A stretch of 53,985 bases of DNA from Sphingomonas faeni (GTDB lineage Bacteria; Pseudomonadota; Alphaproteobacteria; Sphingomonadales; Sphingomonadaceae), in NCBI RefSeq assembly GCF_003053745.1, contig NZ_QAYE01000013.1, positions 1 to 53,985 of the forward strand, in the 5' to 3' direction. This document shows, piece by piece, positions 1 to 7,395 of this stretch; positions within the stretch are counted from its first letter, which is position 1; every line of letters starts with the position of its first letter. The translations under genes were made by a program, and so were the position numbers. The notes under the pieces were generated by a model, which ran no database searches, had not been told where the DNA came from, and was given only the letters and a program-made list of their open reading frames with translations.

Positions 1-1
1 G

Positions 2-70
2 CGATGGGACGAACTCATGCCCTGGAACTGGTCCGCGCAAACCGCAGAGCGAGTGGCGCAAGCCGCGTAA
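2..70 (+). pseudogene. C-terminal end of IS66-family transposase TnpC (partial, cut by window edge)
   Basis: The second reading frame encodes 22 residues, RWDELMPWNWSAQTAERVAQ followed by AA, and then TAA. A 'D-[ED]-L-[LM]-P-W-x-[WY]' segment just before the stop is typical of the extreme C-terminus of IS66-family TnpC. About 20 bases after the stop lies CGCTTAC, the usual terminal sequence of IS66 right inverted repeats, which supports the assignment. The gene starts upstream of the window, so whether it is intact cannot be judged. Confidence 0.6.
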
Positions 71-95
71 TCTGCGGCCTGCCGGCCACGCTTAC
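71..95. repeat. Probable right terminal inverted repeat of an IS66-family element
   Basis: Bases 89-95 read CGCTTAC, whose reverse complement GTAAGCG is the conserved outer end of IS66-family inverted repeats. It lies just past the transposase stop. The next 8 bases (96-103) would be the target duplication, but the left end is outside the window, so this cannot be confirmed. Confidence 0.5.
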
Positions 96-101
96 TTACT
101 C

Positions 102-119
102 AAGGCCCGGCTGGGCCTT
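102..119. terminator. Short GC-rich hairpin, possible weak terminator
   Basis: AAGGCCC (102-108) pairs with GGGCCTT (113-119) around the four-base loop GGCT. No run of T follows on either strand, so rho-independent termination is only a possibility. It lies just outside the putative IS66 end. Confidence 0.3.
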
Positions 120-191
120 CAGATTGTCTAACCGCAACAATCAGACACTTAGCTCTGTCTAGCTAGGCCTCGGTTCGAGTTTAATCGACTC

Positions 192-860
192 TTGGCCGAT
201 GGAATTTCTGAGATAGAGTGGAAAGCGAACGAACGCATGAGACCAAAAGTTAAGTTGATCTGTTCGAGAAACGCCACTAATTCGACTAAAATGCAAACAG
301 AAAAGCGATCCAACGTTGTCCGTGGTGTAATTTTGGCTTTGGGGATTGTGGGGCCTTTTATATTCGCTTTGGAGCCTGCAACTAATCATCCCCTGCCCGG
401 CTGGCTGATTGTCCCAGCTTGCCTGGGCATTGTCGTAGATTGCGCACTCATCTACTCTGTTTTTCTTGATGTCCGTGGGTCTGGGGCATTTAAACCAAAT
501 ACTCCTCTTATCTCAAAACATTTCATTCCAATAGTTATTATAATGCTTCTTTTTCAGGCATCATTGATACTTTCGTCATTTCAGGATTTGCAAAATGCCC
601 TGCTCAATTATTCACTTATTTTGCTACCAATCGGTACTGGTATTTTGTTTGGTCAACGCGCGTTAGATGGCGGCGTTCGACCAGCTTTGGCTTGGTTGAT
701 GACGCTCGCGGCGTATATCATTCCTATTTCATTTCTGATCTTTAATCCCCCGCAAACCACGATTTCGAAGCTTGCTGTCTTGTCACCGTTGCTCTTTGGT
801 TTACCGGCTATTGCTAGATGGTTGGCAAGGCGCTCGTCTCTTATAAGCGCGGTTCGTTGA
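192..860 (+). CDS. Hypothetical six-helix membrane protein
   Basis: The longest reading is 222 aa from 192. An ATG at 237 (208 aa) or at 291 (190 aa, beginning MQTEKRSN) is equally possible, because none has a convincing Shine-Dalgarno sequence. After about 40 polar N-terminal residues come six hydrophobic stretches. They begin near VRGVILALGIVG, LIVPACLGIVVD, FIPIVIIMLLFQ, LILLPIGTGILF, LAWLMTLAAYII and LAVLSPLLFGLP. This indicates an integral inner-membrane protein. No enzymatic motif or family is recognised. The region is AT-richer than the transfer operon and is next to IS66 debris, so it may be cargo of a mobile segment. Confidence 0.6.
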   Translation: MADGISEIEWKANERMRPKVKLICSRNATNSTKMQTEKRSNVVRGVILALGIVGPFIFALEPATNHPLPGWLIVPACLGIVVDCALIYSVFLDVRGSGAFKPNTPLISKHFIPIVIIMLLFQASLILSSFQDLQNALLNYSLILLPIGTGILFGQRALDGGVRPALAWLMTLAAYIIPISFLIFNPPQTTISKLAVLSPLLFGLPAIARWLARRSSLISAVR

Positions 861-909
861 CCCCGTGCTACGGCTCGAACCGGCAAGCGGAATGACCGGA
901 ATGGGGAGG

Positions 910-1293
910 TTAGCTGCCAGTCGGGCCAACGATGACGACAACGGCGTCTTCATCATCGTTAGCGACGCGAAGGCGTTTGCTGCATCGAGTTCCAATCCTG
1001 ATCCTTTCACTCGGAACGCCCGAATCAATTAATTTCAGTCGAACTGAATGCTGGCGCGATCGCGCTAACATTAATGAAGACGTAGTTGCACAAAGGAAAA
1101 CCGTTACAGCCATTGGACTTAGTCGATTATAAGACTGAGCGGCGAAACCCATCACGCTATCTCGATCATCGGCGTTTGTCGCATCATCGAAGCGTACGTA
1201 GAAAGGACCGAAATTGTACGCGTCGGCGAACACGGGGATCGGCAATGCCGAAATTAGCGCAAACGCAAGCTTACCTAATGTTTTACATGCCAT
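910..1293 (-). CDS. Exported OmpA-like domain protein, degenerate
   Basis: A 127-aa product with an N-terminal signal peptide (MACKTLGKLAFALISALPIP, predicted cleavage after VFADA). The rest follows the layout of an OmpA C-terminal domain: a short beta segment FYVRFDD, a segment VTVFLCATTSS in the position of the 'V.GYTDt.GS' strand, the helix LARSRQHSVRLKLIDSGVPSERI, and a final strand AVVVIVG. In OmpA-like domains the Asp after 'YT' and an Arg in the closing 'NRRVEI' bind diaminopimelate of peptidoglycan. Here these positions read 'LCATT' and 'DEDAVVVI', so peptidoglycan binding is doubtful. The family call is from pattern only. Confidence 0.5.
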   Translation of the reverse strand: MACKTLGKLAFALISALPIPVFADAYNFGPFYVRFDDATNADDRDSVMGFAAQSYNRLSPMAVTVFLCATTSSLMLARSRQHSVRLKLIDSGVPSERIRIGTRCSKRLRVANDDEDAVVVIVGPTGS

Positions 1294-1343
1294 GAGCTGA
1301 ATTAGATTACTGTCCTACCCCGCGCAATGTCCGCATTTGGGCG

Positions 1344-2039
1344 TTAGTCGAATGGCACAGATGGAAGGTTAGCGACTTGCGTCCGTCCTTGATTCAAGAA
1401 CGCGCGTACTTTGGAGAAGGCATCTGGCGCGTCCTTCCAAAAGCCGAACGGCTTGCTCGGAAACCTTTCTCTCATATCGGCTAGAACCGGTGCGGCGTCC
1501 GGCTCGACCAAGCGCGCGAGCAATCGTTCCATGGGAACCCCTCCTCTTCCGGCGCCACAAAGCACACTTTCAGCATCCCGACCGATCCAGCACTCATCCG
1601 CCTCGGACAGGTCAACCGAAAGTGCTTGTTCGAACCACGCTCCAATAAACGCTTCGATCGCAAGCTGCTCATCTGCTGCCCATGAGCGCCAAGTCGCAAG
1701 AGAAAGCTTGCCTAGCACAATCTCAGCATCGTTGGCGTTCGCAGGTTCGAAGACTGACACTTCCAAAATTCGAGGTAGAAGATACCGAAAATCATGCTTG
1801 CCGCCGACTGTCAGGAAGGCCCCCGACACATAACGCCAAAGATCCTGCCCGGTGATCTGCCGTAGCGGCACTGTGAGCAACACGTCCGTCCCGCGGGTAT
1901 CGATGCAGCAAGGACAGCCTTCAATCGACAAGGGTGGCCGCATCTCGAACGTGCGATAAATCGCCTCCACCGCTTCGGTAAGGCTGTCTGCTAGTTTCTC
2001 AGGGCGCTCGTCGTGCATGGGAACATTACTGGCGAGCAA
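1344..2039 (-). CDS. Conserved-looking hypothetical cytoplasmic protein with GCPCC motif
   Basis: A 231-aa reading; the ATG at 2018 (MHDERPEKLADS) is an alternative start. There is no signal peptide or membrane segment. A CPCC motif occurs in SIEGCPCCIDTRG (about residues 39-51), followed by an acidic, leucine-rich helical body with several Trp residues. Codon use is ordinary for a high-GC alphaproteobacterium, supporting a real gene. No family or function can be named. The closely spaced cysteines could bind a metal or form a disulfide, but no other ligand motif is evident. Confidence 0.65.
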   Translation of the reverse strand: MLASNVPMHDERPEKLADSLTEAVEAIYRTFEMRPPLSIEGCPCCIDTRGTDVLLTVPLRQITGQDLWRYVSGAFLTVGGKHDFRYLLPRILEVSVFEPANANDAEIVLGKLSLATWRSWAADEQLAIEAFIGAWFEQALSVDLSEADECWIGRDAESVLCGAGRGGVPMERLLARLVEPDAAPVLADMRERFPSKPFGFWKDAPDAFSKVRAFLNQGRTQVANLPSVPFD

Positions 2040-2168
2040 CTGCTTTCATTGCAACGCCGCCTAAATCCGCGATGTCAGCAATTGAGCGAAAGCGGAACGT
2101 TCGAGATGGGAAGGAAAGCGGACGGGCGGCTTTCGAGAGGACGAGTACTAATAGCAGTCACTCGTCCT

Positions 2169-2525
2169 TCACGATAAGTTCGGCAGCAGACCTGAAAAGC
2201 AGGCGAGGACAGCAACCAAGTGCACTGTTGTCAACGGAAGGAAGTACGAATTCCCCCGCACCGCTACGGCCCGCGCAGCCACTGCCCCGTATAAGGGAAA
2301 CTGGAGCACCCCCACAGCCATTCCAATAAGGCCGATCGATCCCTCAAGCCTTGTGAGCAGCATTGAAAAAGGGAACAGCACGCTTGCCGCGATGTAGGTG
2401 CCGTGCCCGGCGCCACCTGAGACAATCGCTGCAAAAATCGCAGGAATTGCGATGATTGCGCCTATTCCCGCTCCTAACCACGCCCTGGCCTTGATCCGCT
2501 GCTTCGTTGAGGTGGAATGATGCAT
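2169..2525 (-). CDS. Hypothetical small membrane protein
   Basis: A 118-aa product starting MHHSTSTKQRIKARAW; the reading frame stays open upstream to 2651, but the upstream part lacks protein-like composition. Three hydrophobic segments are seen: AWLGAGIGAIIAIPAIFAAI, YIAASVLFPFSMLLT and IGLIGMAVGVLQFPLYGAV. A fourth, weaker one lies near the C-terminus (LTTVHLVAVLACFSGLL). It is an inner-membrane protein of unknown function. No ribosome-binding site decides the start. Confidence 0.55.
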   Translation of the reverse strand: MHHSTSTKQRIKARAWLGAGIGAIIAIPAIFAAIVSGGAGHGTYIAASVLFPFSMLLTRLEGSIGLIGMAVGVLQFPLYGAVAARAVAVRGNSYFLPLTTVHLVAVLACFSGLLPNLS

Positions 2526-2628
2526 CGGCGCTACATACCTTGCCGCGCCGATGTCTGTAAACGAACGACGCTCGAATGGCCGGGTTGGAGAGGATAGCGG
2601 AATTACTGCTTTTGGGATGTAACAGTGG

Positions 2629-2967
2629 TTAGCTGCCGCCCACAAAGCCAACCGTCCAACGTCGGATAGCCGGTCGATCTTCCGGCATCGGGCGCTGCGG
2701 CCATTTTCCAGGGTGCCAGATAAAGCCTGGTTTCTTCGTATGTCTCACTCGGTATTCCCAAGTTCCCACGTCGCGGGGTCCGTCTGACTCATCAGCAGCA
2801 ACATGAGCAAAAATCACTGATGGAAAGTTCGTGCTGACGTGTTGGAGTGATCCATAGCGACGTGCTTTATCGACAGCTCTTTCATCATCGGGGCACTCGG
2901 CCTGAATATCGAATGTCTCCCACTCGCTGTAAGCGGTGATGAGGTATCGGTGGAAAGGCGCTATCAT
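2629..2967 (-). CDS. Hypothetical small soluble protein
   Basis: A 112-aa reading from MIAPFHRYLITAYSEWETF; an upstream ATG at 2982 would add MGRRS. The composition is aromatic-rich and compact, with YLITAYSEWETFDIQ, a polar helix CPDDERAVDKARRYG, and a Trp/Pro-rich tail PGFIWHPGKWPQRPMPEDRP. No signal peptide, membrane segment or catalytic motif is seen. It lies between two hypothetical genes on the same strand and may share a transcript with the gene ending at 2169. Confidence 0.5.
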   Translation of the reverse strand: MIAPFHRYLITAYSEWETFDIQAECPDDERAVDKARRYGSLQHVSTNFPSVIFAHVAADESDGPRDVGTWEYRVRHTKKPGFIWHPGKWPQRPMPEDRPAIRRWTVGFVGGS

Positions 2968-3090
2968 GCTCCTTCTTCCCATAATCGATGCCGATCAATC
3001 AACGTCCAGTTTCGGGCAGCTCCACCAGATGCTTGAACGGCGACAATTGGGCGTAACTGCCGCTGCTCACTTGCGGAAAACAGCCGCATA

Positions 3091-3411
3091 GTGTACAGAC
3101 ATATTCGTAAATACAGAAGCGGCCGTGATTTTGAGTGGGACGATGAGAAGGCCGCATCGAATCTCGCCAAGCACGGGGTCTCTTCCGAGCTGGCGCGCGA
3201 GGTTTGGAGCGATCCGCTCTACGTAGTCCTTCCTGATCGCATGGAAGGCGGCGAGCAGCGCTGGCACGCTATCGGCATGATCGGTGCTGTTGTCGTCCTG
3301 GTGGTCGTTCACAGCCATCCGCAACCGGATAACCAAGACCGGGTCCGGATCATCAGCGCCCGAAAAGCAACGGCACACGAAAGGAAACGCTATGACCAAG
3401 AAAGCGCTTAG
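3091..3411 (+). CDS. brnT: BrnT family ribonuclease toxin
   Basis: A 106-aa protein from a GTG start. It carries the BrnT signature: FEWDDEKAASNLAKHGVS near the N-terminus, then REVWSDP, then a beta strand RWHAIGMIGAVVVLVVVHSH, and the C-terminal RIISARKATAHERKRYDQ. BrnT toxins are small RelE-like ribonucleases that arrest growth by cleaving RNA and are neutralised by BrnA. The next gene overlaps this one by 20 bases and encodes the antitoxin, the usual toxin-first order of brnTA. In known systems BrnA-BrnT complexes repress the operon. Here no operator is obvious upstream. Confidence 0.9.
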   Translation: MYRHIRKYRSGRDFEWDDEKAASNLAKHGVSSELAREVWSDPLYVVLPDRMEGGEQRWHAIGMIGAVVVLVVVHSHPQPDNQDRVRIISARKATAHERKRYDQESA

Positions 3412-3676
3412 TCCCGAGTTGCAGGATCAGCTCGATCGGCTCGCAGCTCTGCCGGACGATCAGATCGACACCATCGATATCCCCGAAGCATCGGCCGAAG
3501 CGTGGCAGCATGCCCGCCGGCCAGGTCTGTATCGCCCTATCAAAAAGCCCGTCACGCTCCGGCTCGATGCCGATATCGTGAGCTGGTTCAAGGAGCACGC
3601 CCATGATCGTGGCTACCAGACCGAAATCAACCGCGTGCTGCGCCGCTACGTTGCAGAGAGCGAAGCGCGGGCCTGA
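3392..3676 (+). CDS. brnA: BrnA family antitoxin
   Basis: A 94-aa protein from ATG 3392 (MTKKALSPELQDQL), preceded by AAGGAAACGCT, a good Shine-Dalgarno region. It overlaps the end of brnT by 20 bases. The N-terminal half is acidic (DDQIDTIDIPEASAEAW) and probably wraps the toxin. The C-terminal part, KPVTLRLDADIVSWFKEHAHDRGYQTEINRVLRRYV, is the ribbon-helix-helix DNA-binding region typical of BrnA (strand, helix, turn, helix). It should neutralise BrnT and autoregulate the pair. Confidence 0.9.
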   Translation: MTKKALSPELQDQLDRLAALPDDQIDTIDIPEASAEAWQHARRPGLYRPIKKPVTLRLDADIVSWFKEHAHDRGYQTEINRVLRRYVAESEARA

Positions 3677-3731
3677 CGCTATCCATACCGCTGCTTAGCC
3701 GCTCCCACTGCCGACTGATATTGGGCAAAGT

Positions 3732-3811
3732 TGCCAACGGCAGGGAATCGAACCCGCACCCGTCGCCGAGATCGCTGTAGCGATACGTCTACCAATTCCG
3801 TCATGCTGGCA
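3732..3811 (-). ncRNA. tRNA-Leu-like RNA with shortened anticodon loop (tRNA-like element or pseudo-tRNA)
   Basis: Read on the minus strand from 3810 the sequence begins GCCAGCATGACGGAATTGGT. It shows an acceptor strand GCCAGC pairing with GTTGGC (one G-U). A D-arm follows, ACG / GAATTGGTAGA / CGT, as in leucine tRNAs. A variable arm CTCG-GCGA-CGGG and a T-arm GCGGG / TTCGATT come next; its 3' side CCCTGC carries one extra T. The anticodon arm, however, is ATCGC-TACA-GCGAT, leaving a loop of 4 instead of 7 bases and hence no normal anticodon. No CCA is encoded. It could be a decayed tRNA or a purposely non-decoding tRNA mimic of mobile-element origin. Confidence 0.55.
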
Positions 3812-3909
3812 CGCACCAAGTTCGGGAAAAATCCCGTCATTAAGCAATGTCCGGTTTCGGGTGGCGCGGTTCGCTGGGGGAATGGCTATGTTTGGGTGCC
3901 CCTGCCGTC

Positions 3910-3929
3910 GCAAAAGGGACCCCTTTTGC
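3910..3929. repeat. 9-bp inverted repeat with 2-base spacer
   Basis: GCAAAAGGGACCCCTTTTGC has two perfect 9-base arms (GCAAAAGGG and CCCTTTTGC) around AC. It lies in the gene-free stretch between brnA and the gene at 4000. A compact, nearly perfect palindrome suggests an operator or protein-binding site rather than a terminator. Confidence 0.5.
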
Positions 3930-3999
3930 AACGCGGCCCGTGCCAGCTTTGATTCTCGAAATAAGATCGAGTTTCAGGAATTAACCGCTGCCTCGTATT

Positions 4000-4293
4000 G
4001 TGGTGTGTGGAACAAGAATATCGGATCAGGCTGTGCAGTCTTACCCTATCGGCATGATCTTACCGGTGCCAGGCTCGGGGCGTCTGGTTCTATTCGAAGC
4101 GTATCCGACGAGGGATGGCATTCACCGCGAAATCTGGGGGCGAGAGGTGTTCCTGTTCGATGCCGGCAACCGGCCCGTTTGGCAGATCGCGCCAGAACCA
4201 GGCGCGACGGACGACATGCACCGGAATTTCGATGCGACCCGCCCCGCGACCGACACCTTCTCCGCCATCACCAATATCGACGAACTATTTTAG
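4000..4293 (+). CDS. Hypothetical protein
   Basis: A 97-aa reading from GTG 4000; an internal ATG at 4054 (MILPVPGSGRL) is another candidate and no ribosome-binding site settles it. The protein is soluble and beta-rich: LVLFEAYPTRDGIHREIWGREVFLFD, then GNRPVWQIAPEPG, and an acidic tail ending FSAITNIDELF. This regular protein-like sequence argues for a true gene of unknown function. It converges with the 3' end of virD4. Confidence 0.5.
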   Translation: MVCGTRISDQAVQSYPIGMILPVPGSGRLVLFEAYPTRDGIHREIWGREVFLFDAGNRPVWQIAPEPGATDDMHRNFDATRPATDTFSAITNIDELF

Positions 4294-4433
4294 GCGAGCC
4301 GGATCGGCCGTGACACCTTTGTGATCGATATGTCTCCACCATTTCGTCATTTTCTAAAGGGCGGTAAGGTCGAGACAGGTGACAAATAGCTCTGACAGAC
4401 CGTGCCAATTAGCGATGATATCTACACCCCGAG

Positions 4434-6356
4434 TTACGCAGCTTTCTCTCCGACCGTGCAAACACCGTCGAAGAGCTTGCGGACCTGCTGCTTTGGCGGA
4501 ACAGCAAGACAGTCGCTGATCGCCGCTCGGTTCAATCTCCGCCCTTTCTTCACCTGGCTTCCCGTCGGGCTGGCAGCCTCGGAGGCAGACGGCGTGCCTG
4601 CCGTCGTTGCGGCAGCGGCAGCGTCATCCTCGGCCTGCGTCGCCTCGATCACGCGCAAGCTATTCGCCGCGATCGCGGGGTCGACGCGGATCGGGGGCAT
4701 TTGCGGGGCCGGAATCTTGGTCCGCTCGATCAGGTGCTTCTCCGCGTAATAGCGGACCTTCTTGCCGTAGGTCGCGTACATGCCGCGCCGGAAAACGATC
4801 AGATCGTTTTCCGGCAGCAGCTCGACTTCCTGTGGGAGCATCAGCGGCCGGCGCTGATCGGACTCGGACGTCGATCCGCCTCCGCCACCCCAGGTTCCCA
4901 TCGAGCGCGACTGCGCCTTGTACGTGTAACTGCCGAGCTGGTCAGAGATCTTCTTCGCCTCGGACAAGGCGGCCGGACGAAGCACGAGCCGCACCGCGCA
5001 GTTGCGCTCGATATCGGCCGCGACCTTGTCGCCATAGACGCCCTGAATCTGCTCGAGCGACTGGAACGCGGGCAGCATCCGCAATCCATAGCCAGCGACA
5101 TAACTGAAGGCGTTCGCCAGCACGGTGCATTTGCCGAGGCTGGCGAACTCGTCGAGTGCGAGCAGCACCTTGACCTGGTGCAGACCCTCCTTCGGCAACT
5201 CGCGGACGTTGCGGTCGATGAGCTGCTGGAAGAGCAGGCCATAGATCGGCGCGACGCGCTCCAGATCGTCCGGCGAGACACCGAGATAGAGCGAGATCCG
5301 TCTGTCGCGGAACTCGCTCAGATCGAAATCGCTCTCTGACGTCGCCGCATCGACATACGGGTTCAGCCAGGCATTGATCTTCGACGTGACGGACTGACGC
5401 AGGCCGGAGAAGGTGTTTGCCGACGAGCCGGTGTAATCCTGGATCGCCGAGACGCACGCGGTCGAGAGCGGCTTACCAGCCTTCTCGCGCGCAGCGATGA
5501 TCTTGGGGAAACGGCGTTGGGCATCGACGGCCGCGAACTGGCGATAAACCTCGCCGAGCGTGAAGGGGAGGGCGTTCTCCCCATCGTCGACGGTTGCGGC
5601 GATATACGCTGTGACGCCGAGGAACGCGGTGCGCGCGCCCTCGGCCCAGAACTTCTCGCCAGTCAGCGGATCGGGGTAGAGCATCGCCGCGATCTTCTGC
5701 AGCTCGTTGACGACCTCGACCGGATCTCGCCGGTTGATGTACCCCAGCGGATTCCACCGCACGGTGCGTCCACCCGTATCGAGCGGATTGAACAGCAGTA
5801 CAATTTGCCGAAGGACCTCCTTCCGGTAGCCGGCGGTGTTTTCGTAATTCTCCTGCTTGATGTCGAGAACGACCAGCGAGTCCGGCCAGTCGAGCAGATT
5901 GGGGATGATGACGCCGACACCCTTACCCGCGCGTGTCGGTGCTTCGAGCATGACATGCTCGGGGCCACCAAAACGCATCACCTTGCCATTGAATTTGCCC
6001 AGCACGATGCCGGTCTGGGAGAGCAACAGGCCCTTCTTGACCTCATTGACGCGCGCCCAGCGCGCCTCACCGTGCAGCTTCTGGCGGGTGAACAACGTCG
6101 AGATGATGATGATGACGGTCAGCACCATGCCGACCCCGAAGCCGATCAGGAACGGCACATAGACGATGGGATAGCCCTTGAGCACCCAAAGCGCGCCCGG
6201 CACCTTGCGCCACGGCGTATGTGCACTGAGCAAGTGCGCCTTGAACAGGACGGCGACCGCGCCGATCGCCGCGCTCATCACCAACCCAATCAGGGCCAAA
6301 AACGCGATAGCTGCCGGCTGCGACCCCTCGTCGCTCCGCATCCATTTACCGCTCAC
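4434..6356 (-). CDS. virD4: Type IV coupling protein VirD4/TraG
   Basis: A 640-aa inner-membrane ATPase that would link a DNA-relaxase complex to the VirB channel. Hydrophobic segments at about residues 17-38 and 64-90 form the membrane anchor. The nucleotide-binding domain has Walker A APTRAGKG (139-146) and Walker B VLLALDEF (397-404), with the family motif NPLGY near 202-206. The start is GTG (MSGKWM), preceded by GGGAG on the minus strand. It is the last gene of the virB operon, 12 bases after virB11. The C-terminal 90 residues are Ala/Thr-rich and variable, as is usual. Its presence supports conjugative transfer. Confidence 0.95.
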   Translation of the reverse strand: MSGKWMRSDEGSQPAAIAFLALIGLVMSAAIGAVAVLFKAHLLSAHTPWRKVPGALWVLKGYPIVYVPFLIGFGVGMVLTVIIIISTLFTRQKLHGEARWARVNEVKKGLLLSQTGIVLGKFNGKVMRFGGPEHVMLEAPTRAGKGVGVIIPNLLDWPDSLVVLDIKQENYENTAGYRKEVLRQIVLLFNPLDTGGRTVRWNPLGYINRRDPVEVVNELQKIAAMLYPDPLTGEKFWAEGARTAFLGVTAYIAATVDDGENALPFTLGEVYRQFAAVDAQRRFPKIIAAREKAGKPLSTACVSAIQDYTGSSANTFSGLRQSVTSKINAWLNPYVDAATSESDFDLSEFRDRRISLYLGVSPDDLERVAPIYGLLFQQLIDRNVRELPKEGLHQVKVLLALDEFASLGKCTVLANAFSYVAGYGLRMLPAFQSLEQIQGVYGDKVAADIERNCAVRLVLRPAALSEAKKISDQLGSYTYKAQSRSMGTWGGGGGSTSESDQRRPLMLPQEVELLPENDLIVFRRGMYATYGKKVRYYAEKHLIERTKIPAPQMPPIRVDPAIAANSLRVIEATQAEDDAAAAATTAGTPSASEAASPTGSQVKKGRRLNRAAISDCLAVPPKQQVRKLFDGVCTVGEKAA

Positions 6357-6368
6357 GCCATAGTCTCC

Positions 6369-7391
6369 CTAATCGTTCGGCTTGCTCGCTGGATCGAACC
6401 AAACTTCCGTCATGCGATAGCGCGCCGGCCGACCCTCACCAGGCGGCAGCCGGTGCATCTGCACCACGATATCGACCAGCGAGCGCAGCAGTGACCGGAT
6501 ATCGTGGCGATCGAGATCGTTGCCGCCCTCCGACTCCTTGACCAGCAGCGTAAGCTGCTCGAACGCGCCCTCGGCCGTATTGGCGTGGACAGTCGTGATC
6601 GAGCCGGGATGGCCGCTGTTGACGTTGCGCAGGTAGAAGAACGCCGTGCCATCGCGCAGCTCCTGCAGGAGGATGCGATCGGGCCGCATACGCAGCGCCG
6701 ACTCCAGCAACTCCTTGGCGCCGGCCTTCTGGAGGCTCTTCCCGTCCTTGGCGTACATCATGTGGACGTGGTTGCGCTGCGGCACGACGAGCTCGCGTGT
6801 GTCCTCGATCGTCAGGATCCGCTCATAGTCGGGGATCAGCTTGATGAGCCCCTTTGAGAAGCTCGTCTTGCCCGAGCCGGTAGCGCCGGAAATCAGGATG
6901 TTCTTGCGCGCCTCGACCGCAAGCTTGAAAAAGCCGCGCCAGTCGCCCGCCTCGCGCAAGCGCAGCAGATCAGCATCGACATCTCCGTACAGACCGTGCG
7001 CGCGAACCTCGCTGAACAGTCCGGCACGTTCGAAATCGTCGATGTTCATGGTCACGCCCGACGCCTTGCGGATCGTGATCGAGATGAAGCCTTGCTCGAC
7101 GGCCGGGGGAACGACGACCTGTGCGCGTTCGCCCCCCGGCAGGACCGAGGAGCAGACCGGATATTCGGAGTTGATGTCCTGCTTGGTCAAGCCGGCGATC
7201 AGCTTGGCCAGCGTCATGAGAGCGGCGTTGTCGAGTGCCGGCTCGTCATGCCACTCCCACCCGTTGCGCGTCTCGAGACCGATCACCCCGGGCTCGTTGA
7301 TAACCAGTTCGGTCACGTCGTCGCGAAGAAGATGCCGTCGGATCGGCTCGGCATTATGCTCGTAGATGAGCGACGTAGGGCTGGATGCCAT
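6369..7391 (-). CDS. virB11: VirB11 secretion ATPase
   Basis: A 340-aa hexameric traffic ATPase on the cytoplasmic face of the secretion channel. An N-terminal domain (1-150) precedes the RecA-like core. Walker A is GATGSGKTS (169-177), the Asp box LTIEDTREL follows, then Walker B RILLQELRDG and the His box TTVHANTA, all in canonical order. Length is standard for VirB11. The ATG at 7391 (MASSPTSL) lies 4 bases after the end of virB10, consistent with translational coupling. Confidence 0.95.
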   Translation of the reverse strand: MASSPTSLIYEHNAEPIRRHLLRDDVTELVINEPGVIGLETRNGWEWHDEPALDNAALMTLAKLIAGLTKQDINSEYPVCSSVLPGGERAQVVVPPAVEQGFISITIRKASGVTMNIDDFERAGLFSEVRAHGLYGDVDADLLRLREAGDWRGFFKLAVEARKNILISGATGSGKTSFSKGLIKLIPDYERILTIEDTRELVVPQRNHVHMMYAKDGKSLQKAGAKELLESALRMRPDRILLQELRDGTAFFYLRNVNSGHPGSITTVHANTAEGAFEQLTLLVKESEGGNDLDRHDIRSLLRSLVDIVVQMHRLPPGEGRPARYRMTEVWFDPASKPND

Positions 7392-7395
7392 CGGC

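Noticed and set aside
2072..2329. 85-aa plus-strand frame near the start
   Set aside because: Low-complexity Ser/Arg/Pro sequence that overlaps the better-supported minus-strand membrane protein.
3732..3811. Calling the tRNA-like RNA a functional tRNA-Leu
   Set aside because: The anticodon arm leaves only a four-base loop and the T stem needs a bulge, so normal decoding is not supported.
5517..6494. 325-aa open frame on the plus strand
   Set aside because: Shadow of virD4, and it crosses the virD4-virB11 boundary without any ribosome-binding site or family feature.
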